Shown: positions 35,694 through 45,430, counted from the stretch's first letter. The stretch is DNA of 64,000 nt from Caldimonas caldifontis (GCF_002930615.1 NZ_PSNX01000004.1:1-64000); one strand, 5' to 3'. The notes: generated from the sequence alone by a model not told the origin. Numbers and translations are program-made.

Positions 35694-36314
35694 TCAGGAC
35701 ACGCCCAGGCGCCGCAGCTGCTCGATCACCACGCGGGCCTCGACATAGCCTGGCGCCACGACCTGGCCTTCGCCCGCGCGTGCAGCGATCAGCGTCGGGA
35801 AGCCGCCGATGCCCCAGCGGTGCACCATGGCGACGTCGTCAAGCGTGGCTTCGCGAAGCTCCGGGCTGGTGAAGACCGGCTCGAACTCAGGCCGCGACAG
35901 GCCGATCGCCTCGGCCAGCGCGCACAGGACGTCGGTGTGCGTCACATCGCGGCCCTCAGCGTAGAACGCCTGCTGAATGGCCGAGAACATCGCCAGGCAG
36001 CGCTGGGGCGCACGCTCGCGAACGGTGATGACCGCCCGACAGGCCGGCTCGGTGGTGTAGATGAAGTCCTCACGTTGCAGCCAGGTCAGGTCGAAGGCCT
36101 GCCCCGTGCGGCTGGCCACCTCGCCCCAATGCCGGCGCAGGTGGGTGCGCAGGGTGTCGTCCATGGGGCGGTCGTCCTGCCGCAGACCACCCATCACGAG
36201 CTGCAGCGGCAGCTGAGGGAAGGCTTCGCGCACGCGCGCGAGCTGGGGCGCAAACCCGTAGCACCACGAGCACATGGGGTCGGCCACGTACACGAGGGAC
36301 CAGCCGCTGCTCAT
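35694..36314 (-). CDS. DsbA-family thioredoxin-like oxidoreductase (no signal peptide)
   Basis: A 206-residue protein with the motif DPMCSWCYGFAPQL at residues 12-25, in which Cys15 and Cys18 form the redox pair. The helical insertion and the cis-proline segment GIGGFPTLIAAR place it in the DsbA/FrnE-like branch. There is no signal peptide, so it should be cytoplasmic. It lies 18 bases after the SDR gene on the same strand, so the two are probably cotranscribed. Substrates cannot be read from sequence. Confidence 0.82.
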   Translation of the reverse strand: MSSGWSLVYVADPMCSWCYGFAPQLARVREAFPQLPLQLVMGGLRQDDRPMDDTLRTHLRRHWGEVASRTGQAFDLTWLQREDFIYTTEPACRAVITVRERAPQRCLAMFSAIQQAFYAEGRDVTHTDVLCALAEAIGLSRPEFEPVFTSPELREATLDDVAMVHRWGIGGFPTLIAARAGEGQVVAPGYVEARVVIEQLRRLGVS

Positions 36315-36332
36315 GGGCAGGACGTCGCCGGC

Positions 36333-37139
36333 TCAGGCCACCGGCACGGTGTAGTTGAGGGTTCGCCGGCCACCATCGACGTAGAGGATCTCGCCGGTGA
36401 TGTAGCTGGCTGCATCGCAAGCCAGATAGGCCACGGCATCGGCCACCTCGGCCGGCTCGCCCAGGCGTTTCATCGGGGTGCGGCTGAGGATGCGCGCTCG
36501 GGCCTCGTCGCTGCCGAGCACGGCCTGTCGTGCGAGCTTCGTGGCGATGGTGCCGGGGGCCACGGCGTTCACCCGGATGCCATGGTCCACCAGGGCGAGG
36601 GACATGACACGCGTGAGCTGGTCCACGCCGCCCTTGCTGGCGTTGTAGCTGGCGATGCTGGGGATGGCCATCACGCCGTTCACCGAACTCATGTTGACGA
36701 TGGCGCCACCCGTGCCCTGGCGCACCATCGCGCGTGCGCAGGCCTGGCCCATCAGGAAGGCGCCCTTGAGATTGACGCGCAGCACGGCGTCGAAATCGGC
36801 CTCGGTGATGTCGAGGAAGTCGGCGGCGCGGAAGATGCCGGCATTGTTCACCAGGACATCGATGCGGCCGAACCGCCCGAGGGCGGCCGTCAGGGCAGCG
36901 TCCACCTGGGCCTTGTCGCCCACGTCGCAGTGGCTGTACATCACCTCGGCTCCCTGAGCCTCCAGCCGGTCGGCCAGCGCCTGGCCGCGAGGGTCGTCCA
37001 CATCGAGCAGGACCACGGGCGCCCCCTCACGGGCAAAACGCTCGGCGCAGGCCTGGCCAATGCCTTGGGCGGCGCCCGTGATGACGGTGACGCGGCCGGC
37101 CAGGCCGAAACGGATGGACGCTGACGACGCAAGAGGCAT
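36333..37139 (-). CDS. Short-chain dehydrogenase/reductase (SDR)
   Basis: A 268-residue classical SDR. The Rossmann NAD(P) motif is TGAAQGIGQACA, the NNAG motif is present (VNNAGIF), and the catalytic triad appears as Ser in NMSSVNG, Tyr and Lys in SYNASKGG. The C-terminal DGGRRTLNYTVPVA is typical of sugar or hydroxy-acid SDRs. The ATG at 37139 is preferred to the open frame up to 37181, which would run into the hairpin after the upstream chemoreceptor gene. Its likely partner is the DsbA-like gene that follows. Substrate unknown. Confidence 0.85.
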   Translation of the reverse strand: MPLASSASIRFGLAGRVTVITGAAQGIGQACAERFAREGAPVVLLDVDDPRGQALADRLEAQGAEVMYSHCDVGDKAQVDAALTAALGRFGRIDVLVNNAGIFRAADFLDITEADFDAVLRVNLKGAFLMGQACARAMVRQGTGGAIVNMSSVNGVMAIPSIASYNASKGGVDQLTRVMSLALVDHGIRVNAVAPGTIATKLARQAVLGSDEARARILSRTPMKRLGEPAEVADAVAYLACDAASYITGEILYVDGGRRTLNYTVPVA

Positions 37140-37156
37140 GCGGGCTCCTGAAACGC

Positions 37157-37183
37157 ACATGGCCCGCCGGGGGCGGGCCATGT
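37157..37183 (-). terminator. Perfect hairpin after the chemoreceptor gene
   Basis: ACATGGCCCGCC (37157-37168) and GGCGGGCCATGT (37172-37183) form a perfect 12-base stem with loop GGG, between the end of the chemoreceptor gene and the SDR start. Only GCGTTTC follows on the minus strand, so termination may be weak; it could also shape the SDR leader. Confidence 0.5.
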
Positions 37184-37212
37184 CGGCGGGGATGTCCGCA
37201 GTGTAGTGCGAC

Positions 37213-38874
37213 TCAGGCCGCCTGGAGCTGCGTTGCGGCCCGGCGTTTCATCTGCTTGCGCAGGCTGACGGCATCCGGGGTGTGGGCCTGCGCTCCCCGC
37301 TCCAGGCGGAAGACGCCCACGGCGGCGGCCACGGTCTGGGCCTGCTCCTTGAGGTCGGCCGCCGAGGACGAGAGCTCCTCCACCATGGCGGCGTTCTGCT
37401 GGGTGATGCTGTCCATCTGGGTCACGGCTTCATTGACCTGCGAGATGCCGTTGAGCTGCTCGCGCGCGCCCGTGCTGATCTCGGCGATCAGGGCCTGGAC
37501 CCGCTCGACCGACTGCAAGGCCTCGTCCATCGTCGAGCGCGCCGCGCCAACCTGCTGTTCGCCGGCTCCCACCCGCTGAGCCGACTCCTCGATGAGCGAC
37601 TTGATCTCCTTGGCGGCCGAGGTGGTGCGCTGGGCCAGGGCCCGCACTTCGCCGGCCACCACCGCAAAGCCACGGCCTTGCTCGCCGGCGCGCGCGGCCT
37701 CGACCGCGGCGTTGAGGGCCAGGATGTTGGTCTGGAAGGAAATGCTGTCGATGACCTGGATGATCTCGGCGATGCGGTGCGAGGACTGGCTGATCGCCTG
37801 CATCGTGTGGGTCACCTGGTTGACGGCGTCGCTGCTGCGCTCGGTGATGCGACGCGCCTCCAGGGCCAGGTCGGCGGCCTGGCCCGCCGAGTCGGCGCTG
37901 TTGCGCACGGTGCCGGTGATCTCTTCCATCGACGAGGCGGTCTCCTCGAGGCTGCTGGCCTGAGATTCCGTGCGCGCCGACAGTTCGAGGCTGCCGGCGG
38001 CGATCTCGGTGGCGGCCGCCTGGATGCGCTCGACTTCGCGGCGCGCATCGCGCACGATGGACATCAGGTTCACGTTGAGCTGGTTCATCGCCTGGCCGAA
38101 GTGCCCGATGAGGTCGTGGCGACCCAGGTCGATGCGCTGGGTGAGGTCGCCGGCGGCCATGCGGTTGGCGACGTTCAGCATCTCGTTCATGGGGTGGATC
38201 AGCAGGTGCTTGAGGTACTGGCGCATCAGCAGCGCCAGTGCGCCGGCCAGCACCCCGCCGAATGTCCAGTTCGACAGAGGGAGTCCGCCCAGGCCGGCCG
38301 GGCTCAAGCTCACGCCCAGTGCAAAGCCGCCGCCCACTGCGGCCGCGGTGGCGGCGCAAACCTTCGCCGTGAGCCCCAGTTCGGTGGCCCGGGCCAGCCG
38401 GCCGGCCAAGGTGTTGCGCAGCACGCGGCCGCGATGCAACACATGCACCAGGCGCCCGGCAGCCTTTTCGGCGCGCATCTGGGCATACAGGGCTTCGGCC
38501 GCCTGGACCTCGTCCCGCGCGGGCACGGTGCGCACCGACATGAAGCCCACCGGCTTGCCATCGTCCATGAGCGGGGTGACGTTGGCCACCACCCAGTAGT
38601 GCGAGCCGTCCTTGCGGCGGTTCTTCACCACGGCTTTCCACGGCAGCCCGGCCTGGATGGTGGCCCACATGTCGCGGAAGGCTTCCTCGGGCATGTCCGG
38701 GTGACGGATCATGTTGTGCGGCTGCCCGAGCAGTTCCTCGCGGCTGTAGCCGCTCACCTCGATGAAGGCCGGGTTGCAGTAAAGGATGCGTCCCTGCAGG
38801 TCGGTGGTCGAGACGAGAGTCTCGCCGGCTGCGATGGGGTACTCGCGGGAAGTGACGGGCAGATTGACACGCAT
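37213..38874 (-). CDS. Aer-like PAS chemoreceptor (methyl-accepting protein)
   Basis: A 553-residue chemoreceptor. An N-terminal PAS domain (about residues 15-115) has the Aer-type motifs [43 protein letters not shown] and [13 protein letters not shown], suggesting FAD binding and redox or oxygen sensing. Two membrane helices (about 165-210) flank no large periplasmic domain. HAMP follows (about 212-265), then the signalling coiled coil with the highly conserved hairpin tip [46 protein letters not shown] (about 385-430). The ATG at 38874 follows an open frame of over 100 codons without similarity. Cognate Che genes are not in the window. Confidence 0.9.
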   Translation of the reverse strand: MRVNLPVTSREYPIAAGETLVSTTDLQGRILYCNPAFIEVSGYSREELLGQPHNMIRHPDMPEEAFRDMWATIQAGLPWKAVVKNRRKDGSHYWVVANVTPLMDDGKPVGFMSVRTVPARDEVQAAEALYAQMRAEKAAGRLVHVLHRGRVLRNTLAGRLARATELGLTAKVCAATAAAVGGGFALGVSLSPAGLGGLPLSNWTFGGVLAGALALLMRQYLKHLLIHPMNEMLNVANRMAAGDLTQRIDLGRHDLIGHFGQAMNQLNVNLMSIVRDARREVERIQAAATEIAAGSLELSARTESQASSLEETASSMEEITGTVRNSADSAGQAADLALEARRITERSSDAVNQVTHTMQAISQSSHRIAEIIQVIDSISFQTNILALNAAVEAARAGEQGRGFAVVAGEVRALAQRTTSAAKEIKSLIEESAQRVGAGEQQVGAARSTMDEALQSVERVQALIAEISTGAREQLNGISQVNEAVTQMDSITQQNAAMVEELSSSAADLKEQAQTVAAAVGVFRLERGAQAHTPDAVSLRKQMKRRAATQLQAA

Positions 38875-38973
38875 GATGGGCGCTCGGTGAGGAAAGGCAG
38901 CTTCCCGTGATATCGGCGCAGCGGCCTCGAACTTGATCCAAAACTTGGTGTTAACCCCAGTGAATGCCTCGGA

Positions 38974-38987
38974 CATCGGGGCCGATG
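38974..38987. repeat. Perfect palindrome in the MCP/HD-GYP divergent gap
   Basis: CATCGG-GG-CCGATG is a perfect 14-base palindrome about 100 bases upstream of the chemoreceptor start and about 140 bases upstream of the HD-GYP gene. The 252-base gap is otherwise G+C-rich with no recognised promoter. The palindrome could be an operator or a transcript hairpin. Confidence 0.35.
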
Positions 38988-39126
38988 GGGTCAGCCCTGG
39001 CGAACGACCGGCCGGTGCCTTTCGATCGGCCGCGCGGGGGGCCCCCCCTGGCTGGGTGGGGCCGGTCACGCCGCTGGGCTTGCGGGCAGCAGGGCTTCGG
39101 AGGCAGGATGCGCGCAGGAGCACAAC

Positions 39127-40299
39127 ATGAACGAGCCCCAACACCCTCGGCCCTGCGTGGCCGTTGTGGGAGATGCCGGTGGCCTGTGGCAGATGGTGCG
39201 GGATTGGCTGGCACCGCATGCACGGGTCCAATGGCCAGGCGAAGGCCCGGCCGATCTTGTGCTGGTGGACGCCACGGGAATGGCCGGGCAGGAGCGCTTG
39301 ATGGCGGCGTGCCAGTCACCGCAGTGGCGGCGGGTGCCGCTGGTGGCCCTGGCTGATGAAGGGGCTCAGTCTCAGGTGGATGCCTGGCTGGCGCAGGGGG
39401 TGGCCGATGTGATCCAGCCTCCGTGGAGCGAGCGCCGGGTGATCGCGCGGTTGCTGCCGCGGCTGCAGTTGCAGCAGGTATCGGCGCTTTTGCGCGAGGG
39501 CAGCCGCCAGTTCGACGCCGAACTCCAGCGCCGAACCCGGGAGACCGCCCATGAGCGCGATGCCCTGCTGTGGACCCTGGCGCTGATGGCCGAGCGTCGC
39601 GACAACGAGACGGCCCGCCATCTGCTGCGCATGCAGGGCTACGTGCGGGTGCTGGGCCGCTCGTGGCGGCGCGTCACGGGACGTGCTGGCGAACTCGACG
39701 ACCACCGGCTGGAGCTGCTGGTGCGCGCCACACCTCTGCACGATCTGGGCAAGCTGGAGATTCCGCGCCGCCTGCTGCGCAAGCCCGGACGGCTCACGCC
39801 TGAGGAGTTTGCGATCGTGAAGACCCACACCACACGTGGGCACGAACTGCTGGCGCGCGCCCAGGCCCAGCTGGGCGAACCTTGCGAACTCATCGCGATG
39901 GCCCAGGAGGTGGCGCTGACCCACCTGGAGCGCTGGGATGGCAGCGGCTACCCGCGCGGGCTCGCAGGCGATGCCATCCCGCTGGCCGGGCGCCTGGTGT
40001 CCCTGGCCACGGTCTATGACGCACTCATCAGCCGGCGCAGCTACAAGGAACCCTTGCCGCATGATGCCGCCGTGGCGGTGATCGCCGGATGTCGCGGCAG
40101 CCACTTCGACCCGGAGGTGGTGACCGCCTTCGAGCAGGTCCATGACAGCTTCCGGGAGGTGGCGCAGCTGCATGCCGACGACGAGGCCGAGATGAAGCAG
40201 CTCTTCCAGGACTCGGAGCGTCAGCAGCTGGAAGGCTGGTGGCCCGCAGGCGGCGCGGCGGGAGACCCCACCCTCAGGGCCAGTCGCGGCGCAGGCTGA
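39127..40299 (+). CDS. HD-GYP domain protein with degenerate receiver
   Basis: A 390-residue protein. An N-terminal CheY-like fold (about residues 8-115) keeps an aspartate at 48 (LVLVDAT) but lacks the usual Lys-Pro near its end (VIQPPWSER). An HD-GYP domain (about 145-365) follows: [19 protein letters not shown] (His205-Asp206), [13 protein letters not shown] and [12 protein letters not shown]. The usual HHE motif reads HLE, so one metal-ligand histidine is a leucine. HD-GYP domains hydrolyse cyclic di-GMP. AGGAG precedes the ATG. It overlaps the end of the convergent TonB receptor gene by 26 bases. Confidence 0.88.
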   Translation: MNEPQHPRPCVAVVGDAGGLWQMVRDWLAPHARVQWPGEGPADLVLVDATGMAGQERLMAACQSPQWRRVPLVALADEGAQSQVDAWLAQGVADVIQPPWSERRVIARLLPRLQLQQVSALLREGSRQFDAELQRRTRETAHERDALLWTLALMAERRDNETARHLLRMQGYVRVLGRSWRRVTGRAGELDDHRLELLVRATPLHDLGKLEIPRRLLRKPGRLTPEEFAIVKTHTTRGHELLARAQAQLGEPCELIAMAQEVALTHLERWDGSGYPRGLAGDAIPLAGRLVSLATVYDALISRRSYKEPLPHDAAVAVIAGCRGSHFDPEVVTAFEQVHDSFREVAQLHADDEAEMKQLFQDSERQQLEGWWPAGGAAGDPTLRASRGAG

Positions 40300-42343
40300 G
40301 TCCGATGCTGGCGCGCCGCCCCGGGGCGGGCTCGTAGAACTGCGCATTGTTGGCGTTGACGATCACCGAACCCACGTGGTGTGTGTCGCCCACGTTGTCC
40401 ACCCGGGCGAAGGCGTCCAGCCGCCACGGCCCCAGCCGCTTTTCGTGGCCCAGGCTGAGATTGACCACCCCGTAACCCGGCGCCGAGGCCGTGTTGGCGT
40501 CGTTGGCCCACACCCGCGAGACCCCACGCCACTGGGCCGTCATCCGCCAGGCGGGGGCCGGTCGCCAGGTGAGCGCTGCGAAGGCCGTGCGCTCGGGCAC
40601 GCCGGGCAGGCGCTGGCCGCTGTAGTCGCTGGTGCCGGTCGTGAAGTCCTCGAAGCGTGCGCGCAGCCAGGTGATCGCGACGCTGCTGTCCCACTGCGGC
40701 GACCAGCGGGCCTGCCAGGCCGCTTCGATGCCGCGGCGCGACGTGCGCCCGGCATTCGTGAAGGTGCTGCGGCCCCCCACGTTGTTGAAGATCACGATCT
40801 CGTCGCGCACGAGGGTATCGAAGACCGTGAGGCTGGCGGAGTGGCCCGCCGCCAGCGCGGCCTTCAGGCCGGCTTCCCAGGTGGTGTGGCGGGCCGCGTC
40901 GAGCGCAAGGTTGGCGCCCGGCTGGGCGTCGGGACGGTAGGCCACCTCGGCAAGCGTGGGTGTCTCGAAGCCCCGGCCCACGCTCACATGGCCCGCCCAG
41001 CCGGGCCGCCACTCCACGTTCAGCCCGAGCATGCCGCTCGTGCTGCGAAAGCGCCGGGCGCCGCTGTCGTCGGGGTTGTCTGCGGTGATGTAGGCGTCAT
41101 CGATGTCGAAGGCCACGCGCGAGTGGCGCAGTCCGCCCACCAGGGTCCAGCCGGGCTGGAGCGTCCAGCGAGCCTGCAGCCGGGCATCGGTGTTGCGGGC
41201 GGTGTTGTCCTCGTCGCGGCGCAGGTCGCCGGCGGTACCGTTGTCGTTCACGAAGCCCTGGCGACGCTCCTGGCTGCGATCATGGTCCAGTCCGGCGATC
41301 CACAGCCAGTCGCCGGCACGGGCCTGCCATTCCAGGCCAGCGCCACCGAAGGTCCGGTCCAGGTCCACCACGCCGCCGGAGGCCGTGACCCCCGAGCCCG
41401 GAAAGGCCAGGTACTGGCGTACGGTGCGGGTGCCGCCATAGACGCTCAGCCGCAGGGTCTGACCGTCGTCGAGGTCGGTCGAGACGGCGGCGCCCGCCTG
41501 GCTGTGCCGCACGGTCTTGCGGGTGTCGAAGGCCACGGCATTGGTCCCGGCCTGGCGGCGGTTGTCGCGCAGCTGGGCCTCGGTCAGGCCGAGCGGGTCC
41601 TGGGTCTGGGGCTGGTTCTGGTGATTGACGAGCAGGGTGAGGGTGCTGCGCTCGCCCAGCACCGCGCGCGCGCGCAGGTTGAGGCCGTCGCGCCGGGTGT
41701 CGCTGTGCTCGCGGTAGCCCTGCGTCTCGAAGCGCGCCACATTGGCCGCCACGACGCCACGACCTTCGGCCAGATCGCTGCGGGCCTGCAGGTGGCTGCG
41801 CCAGCTGCCGTCTTCACCCAGCCACAGCCCGCCGCCAAAGTGAGGGTCCCCCGGATCCAGGTCGGAGAAGAGCTGCACCACACCCCCCGAGCTGTTGCCG
41901 TACAGCACCGCCAGCGGTCCACGAAGCACCTCGATGCGCTGGGCACCGTCCAGGTCGAAGAGGCCGGTCTGGCCTTGGCCGTCAGGGGTGGTCAGCGGGA
42001 TGCCGTCCTGCAGCAGCCGAACCCCGCGCACGCCGAAGCTGGCGCGTGCACCGAAGCCGCGGATGGACACCTGCAGATCCTGCGCATAGTTCTGCCGGTT
42101 GTTGGCCACCAGGCCCGGCACCCTGACCAGGGCGTCGGAGATGTTCACCCGCAGCTGGTCCTGAACGATGGCCTCGGCGGGTACGGTGTCGATCGCCGCG
42201 GGCAGGGCCTGGCGTGGCGTGGCGTCTCTGGAGCCGGTGATCACCACGGCCTCCAGCGCCGGCGCCGACGGCGTGGAGGGGGCCCCGCCCTGGCCCCAGG
42301 CCGGCAGGGCCAGCACGGCCAGGCTGAGCAGCCCCGCGCGCAT
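40274..42343 (-). CDS. TonB-dependent outer membrane receptor
   Basis: A 689-residue outer-membrane barrel. A signal peptide (MRAGLLSLAVLALPAWGQG) is followed by a TonB box-like segment (LEAVVITGSRDATP), the plug domain (about residues 45-150: SDALVRVPGLVANNRQ, VSIRGFGARASFGVRGVRLLQDGIPLT, QRIEVLRGPLAVLYGNSSGGVV) and the barrel, ending in a C-terminal strand closing with a tryptophan-proline. It fits FecA-like or siderophore receptors; the ligand is unknown. The ATG overlaps the stop of the DUF502 gene by one base (TGATG), suggesting coupled translation. No ligand-uptake ABC genes or TonB are nearby. Confidence 0.9.
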   Translation of the reverse strand: MRAGLLSLAVLALPAWGQGGAPSTPSAPALEAVVITGSRDATPRQALPAAIDTVPAEAIVQDQLRVNISDALVRVPGLVANNRQNYAQDLQVSIRGFGARASFGVRGVRLLQDGIPLTTPDGQGQTGLFDLDGAQRIEVLRGPLAVLYGNSSGGVVQLFSDLDPGDPHFGGGLWLGEDGSWRSHLQARSDLAEGRGVVAANVARFETQGYREHSDTRRDGLNLRARAVLGERSTLTLLVNHQNQPQTQDPLGLTEAQLRDNRRQAGTNAVAFDTRKTVRHSQAGAAVSTDLDDGQTLRLSVYGGTRTVRQYLAFPGSGVTASGGVVDLDRTFGGAGLEWQARAGDWLWIAGLDHDRSQERRQGFVNDNGTAGDLRRDEDNTARNTDARLQARWTLQPGWTLVGGLRHSRVAFDIDDAYITADNPDDSGARRFRSTSGMLGLNVEWRPGWAGHVSVGRGFETPTLAEVAYRPDAQPGANLALDAARHTTWEAGLKAALAAGHSASLTVFDTLVRDEIVIFNNVGGRSTFTNAGRTSRRGIEAAWQARWSPQWDSSVAITWLRARFEDFTTGTSDYSGQRLPGVPERTAFAALTWRPAPAWRMTAQWRGVSRVWANDANTASAPGYGVVNLSLGHEKRLGPWRLDAFARVDNVGDTHHVGSVIVNANNAQFYEPAPGRRASIGLSLRRDWP

Positions 42344-42960
42344 CAGGGGTTCGGCGGCGGCGGCGCGGGCGAACGCGCCATCCAGGCAATGAGTGCCGAG
42401 CGCATCGCTTCTTCGACCGACATCGCAATCGGCGTCACCCACTCACGCGGTACGAAGACGGTGTAGCCGCCGATCATGTAGCCCATGGGCAGATAGACCG
42501 CCACACGGTTGTCCTTGGTCACGCCTTCGGGCAGCCCGTCCAGGCTGTTGCGCGTGACCAGGCCGATGATCTCCATCTGCCCGTTCGGAAACTGCACTAC
42601 CACCACCTGCTGCGCTGTCTGCTTGTGCTGCGGCGAGAAGTAGTCGGCGAAGCTCTTGAGCGAGGAGTAGATGCTCTTGACGACCGGCAGGTTGGTGAAG
42701 GGGAACTCCACCAGCGACATCAGGTGGCGCACCGACGGCTGGGAGATGACGAACCCGAGTCCGCCGATGGCGATGACCGCCAGCAGCAGGCCCAGGCCCG
42801 GGATGTAGGTGTCGCCGAAGAAGGGGTAGGTGAGCCAGCGCGCCATGCTGTCCGTCCACGCGAGGAAGACGTAGAGCACATAGACCGTCAGGGCCAGGGG
42901 CAGCACGGCCAGCAGACCCCGCACGAAGTACTGGGTCCAGCGCTTGATCAGGGGGTTCAT
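42343..42960 (-). CDS. DUF502 family inner-membrane protein
   Basis: A 205-residue protein with two N-terminal membrane helices (about residues 12-38 and 55-78) and a cytoplasmic or periplasmic domain. Family motifs: RYFxGLLAVLPLALTVYV-type first helix (YFVRGLLAVLPLALT), IPGLGLLLAVIAIGGLGFVIS, VKSIYSSLKSFADYFSPQ and MGYMIGGYTVFVPREWVTPIAMSVEEAMR. The family is widespread in proteobacteria and its function is unknown. It is translated with the downstream TonB receptor (TGATG overlap), an unusual pairing. ATG at 42960 gives the family start MNPLIKRWTQYF. Confidence 0.85.
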   Translation of the reverse strand: MNPLIKRWTQYFVRGLLAVLPLALTVYVLYVFLAWTDSMARWLTYPFFGDTYIPGLGLLLAVIAIGGLGFVISQPSVRHLMSLVEFPFTNLPVVKSIYSSLKSFADYFSPQHKQTAQQVVVVQFPNGQMEIIGLVTRNSLDGLPEGVTKDNRVAVYLPMGYMIGGYTVFVPREWVTPIAMSVEEAMRSALIAWMARSPAPPPPNP

Positions 42961-43041
42961 CACGTTGGGGCAGGGAGGATGCCGCGAGCCCGACAGAATA
43001 GCAGCGAGTGCTGACAGCTGGCTGAGGCTGCACAAACGACA

Positions 43042-43067
43042 ACGCCCGCGGCGCGGGCCGCGGGCGT
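43042..43067 (-). terminator. Intrinsic terminator after dctP
   Basis: ACGCCCGCGG (43042-43051) pairs perfectly with CCGCGGGCGT (43058-43067) across a 6-base loop. On the minus strand TTGTCGTTTG follows. It lies 19 bases after the dctP stop and ends the gntK-TRAP operon. Confidence 0.65.
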
Positions 43068-43085
43068 GGCAGACGGGTGCCGGAC

Positions 43086-44096
43086 TTACTTGCCGCCGCG
43101 CACCTTGGCCAGGGCGGCCTGGGTCTCGGCCCACAGGTCGCGGCCCACCTGGTCGGCGATGCTGGCATGCACGGCCGTCAGCTTCTCGCGCATGCGGTTG
43201 GCTTCGGCGGGCGACAGTTCATTGATCTGCATGCCCTTGGCGCGCAGTTCGGACAGGGCCTTGGCGGCTTCCTCCCGCGTGTCCTTGCGCTCGAAGTCCC
43301 GGCTCTTCACGGCCGCGTCCAGCAGCACCTTGCGCTCCGCCTGGCTCAGGCCGTCCCACCACTTCTTGCTCGCCAGCACGATCCAGGGGCTGTACACGTG
43401 GTTGGTGACCGTGAGGTACTTCTGCACCTCGTAGAACTTGCTGGACAGGATGGTGTTGTAGGGGTTCTCCTGACCGTCGACGGCACGGGTTTCCAGCGCG
43501 GTGAAGAGTTCCGAGAAGGGCAGGGGGATGGCATTGGCCCCCAGGCTCTTGAAGCTGTCCAGGAAGACGTTGTTCTGCATCACGCGCAGCTTGATGCCGT
43601 TCAGGTCTTCCAGCTTCGTCACCGGCTGCTTGTTGTTGGTGAGGTTGCGAAAGCCGTTCTCCCAGTACACCAGGCCCACCAGGCCTTTTTCCTGCAGCTT
43701 GTCCATCACCTTCTGGCCCACCGGTCCATCGAGCACGGCGTCGGCTTCGGCGCCGTTGTTGAACAGGAAGGGCGTGTCCCAGAGGGCCATTTCCTTGGTG
43801 ATGCCCACCAGCGTGGCGGTCGAGCCCACCATCATCTCCTGGGCGCCGCCGATCAGGGCCTGCTGCATCTGCACGTCCGAGCCCAGGGCTGCAGCACCGA
43901 TGGCGCGCACGCGCATCTTGCCGCCCGAGGCCTTCTCCACTTCCTGCGCGAAGAGCTTGACGGCACGGCCTTGGTTGGAGTCTTCGTTCAGGCCGTAGCC
44001 GAAGCGGATCATGCGCGGCTTGATGTCCTGGGCCCAGGCCTGGCCGGCGGCCAGCAGGGCCACACCGAGGGCGGCGACAGCGAGTTTGAGTTTCAT
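43086..44096 (-). CDS. dctP: TRAP transporter substrate-binding protein (DctP family)
   Basis: A 336-residue periplasmic binding protein. The signal peptide (MKLKLAVAALGVALLAAGQAWA) is cut near residue 23. The DctP family pattern is clear: IRFGYGLNEDSNQG, VEKASGGKMRVR, LWDTPFLFNN, LNGIKLRVMQNNVFLDSFKSLGANAIPLPFSELFTALETRAVDGQENPYNTI and YLTVTNHVYSPW. The conserved arginine in LRVMQ binds a carboxylate ligand. It is last in gntK-dctQ-dctM-dctP, 56 bases after dctM, so gluconate or a related sugar acid is the likely ligand. Confidence 0.9.
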   Translation of the reverse strand: MKLKLAVAALGVALLAAGQAWAQDIKPRMIRFGYGLNEDSNQGRAVKLFAQEVEKASGGKMRVRAIGAAALGSDVQMQQALIGGAQEMMVGSTATLVGITKEMALWDTPFLFNNGAEADAVLDGPVGQKVMDKLQEKGLVGLVYWENGFRNLTNNKQPVTKLEDLNGIKLRVMQNNVFLDSFKSLGANAIPLPFSELFTALETRAVDGQENPYNTILSSKFYEVQKYLTVTNHVYSPWIVLASKKWWDGLSQAERKVLLDAAVKSRDFERKDTREEAAKALSELRAKGMQINELSPAEANRMREKLTAVHASIADQVGRDLWAETQAALAKVRGGK

Positions 44097-44152
44097 GCGA
44101 AGTCTCCTTGATGGGAAAGGGTCGAAAACGCGACCGGGGTCGCCAGGAAAAT

Positions 44153-45430
44153 TCAGCTCAGCCATCGCAGCGGCGTGAGCACGATCTGGGGAAAGAGGAT
44201 CACGAGCAGCAGCAGTGCGAAGTACACCCCCAGGAAGGGCATCACGCCGCGCACGACGGGTTCCATGCGCAGGCGGCCCACGCCAGCCACGACGTTGAGC
44301 ACGGTGCCCACGGGGGGCGTGAGCAGGCCCAGGCTGCCCACGAAGATGAACACGAAGCCGAAGTAGACCGGGTCGATGCCGGCACGGGCGGCCAGCGGGG
44401 CGAGCACCGGGCCGAGGATGAGGATGGTGGGCGTGAGGTCCATCACCATGCCGATGGCGAGCAGGAACAGCGCCACCACCAGCATGAAGAGCACGCGATG
44501 CTCCAGCAGCGGGCCGAAGCTGCGCGCCAGATCGCCGGGCAGGTCGGCCAGGGTGATCATGTAGGAGGCCGCGGTGGCTGCGCCGCACAGGAACATCACG
44601 ACGCCGGTGGTCTTGGAGGCCGCCACGAAGACCTGGTAAATGCCCGCAGGCTTGAGTTCGCGGTACACCAGCGTGGCCACCAGCAGGGCGTAGACGGCGG
44701 CCACCACGGCGGCCTCGGTGGGCGTGAACAAGCCGAAGCGCAGGCCACCGATGATGATGACCGGCAGCATCAGGGCCCACAGGCTGCGGGCGAGAGCGCG
44801 GCGGCGCTCGCTCCAGGGGGCCTTCTCGGCCACCGGCAGCACGGCCTTGCCGGAGATACGCCGCCACACCAGCACCAGGGCGGCGGCCATCAGGATCCCG
44901 GGGACGATGCCGGCCAGGAAGAGCTTGCTGATCGAGGTGTTGGTGGTCACGCCATAGATGACCATGGGCATCGACGGCGGGATGATGGGCGCGATGATGC
45001 CGCCCGAGGCAATCAGCCCGGCGCTGGAGCCATCGGGGTAGTTGTGCTTGCGCATCATCGGCAGCAGCAGCGTGGCCAGGGCGGCGGTGTCGGCGATGGC
45101 CGAGCCGCTCATCGACGCCAGCATCACCGAGGCGGCAATGGCGACATAGCCCAGACCGCCCTGGATGTGGCCCACGAACACGCGTGCCAGGTCGATGATG
45201 CGCCGGCTCAGGCCCCCGGCGTTCATCAGCTCGCCGGCCAGGATGAAGAAGGGCACGGCCAGCAGCGGGAAGCTGTCGAAGCCGGCCTGCACGTTCTGCG
45301 CCAGCAGCTGGGCGTCGAAGAAGTCCAGGTGGACCATCAGCGCGAGCGCCGTGAGCATCAACGCAAAGGCGATGGGCACGCCGATCGTCATGCTGGCGAA
45401 CAAGACGGCCAGGAAGATGGCGATGGTCAT
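44153..45430 (-). CDS. dctM: TRAP transporter large permease (DctM family)
   Basis: A 425-residue polytopic membrane protein with about 12 predicted helices. Family features: the N-terminal MTIAIFLAVLFASMTIGVPIAFAL, the motif VPFFILAGELMNAGGLSRRI, ASMSGSAIADTAALATLLLPMM, and GTVLNVVAGVGRLRMEP near the C-terminus. DctM carries the sodium- and substrate-translocating sites of TRAP transporters. Its ATG overlaps the dctQ stop (ATGA). Together with DctQ and DctP it should form a complete TRAP uptake system. Confidence 0.93.
   Translation of the reverse strand: MTIAIFLAVLFASMTIGVPIAFALMLTALALMVHLDFFDAQLLAQNVQAGFDSFPLLAVPFFILAGELMNAGGLSRRIIDLARVFVGHIQGGLGYVAIAASVMLASMSGSAIADTAALATLLLPMMRKHNYPDGSSAGLIASGGIIAPIIPPSMPMVIYGVTTNTSISKLFLAGIVPGILMAAALVLVWRRISGKAVLPVAEKAPWSERRRALARSLWALMLPVIIIGGLRFGLFTPTEAAVVAAVYALLVATLVYRELKPAGIYQVFVAASKTTGVVMFLCGAATAASYMITLADLPGDLARSFGPLLEHRVLFMLVVALFLLAIGMVMDLTPTILILGPVLAPLAARAGIDPVYFGFVFIFVGSLGLLTPPVGTVLNVVAGVGRLRMEPVVRGVMPFLGVYFALLLLVILFPQIVLTPLRWLS

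Noticed and set aside
40376-42466. 696-residue plus-strand frame antisense to the TonB receptor
   Set aside because: No domain, biased composition; the minus-strand receptor has full plug motifs.
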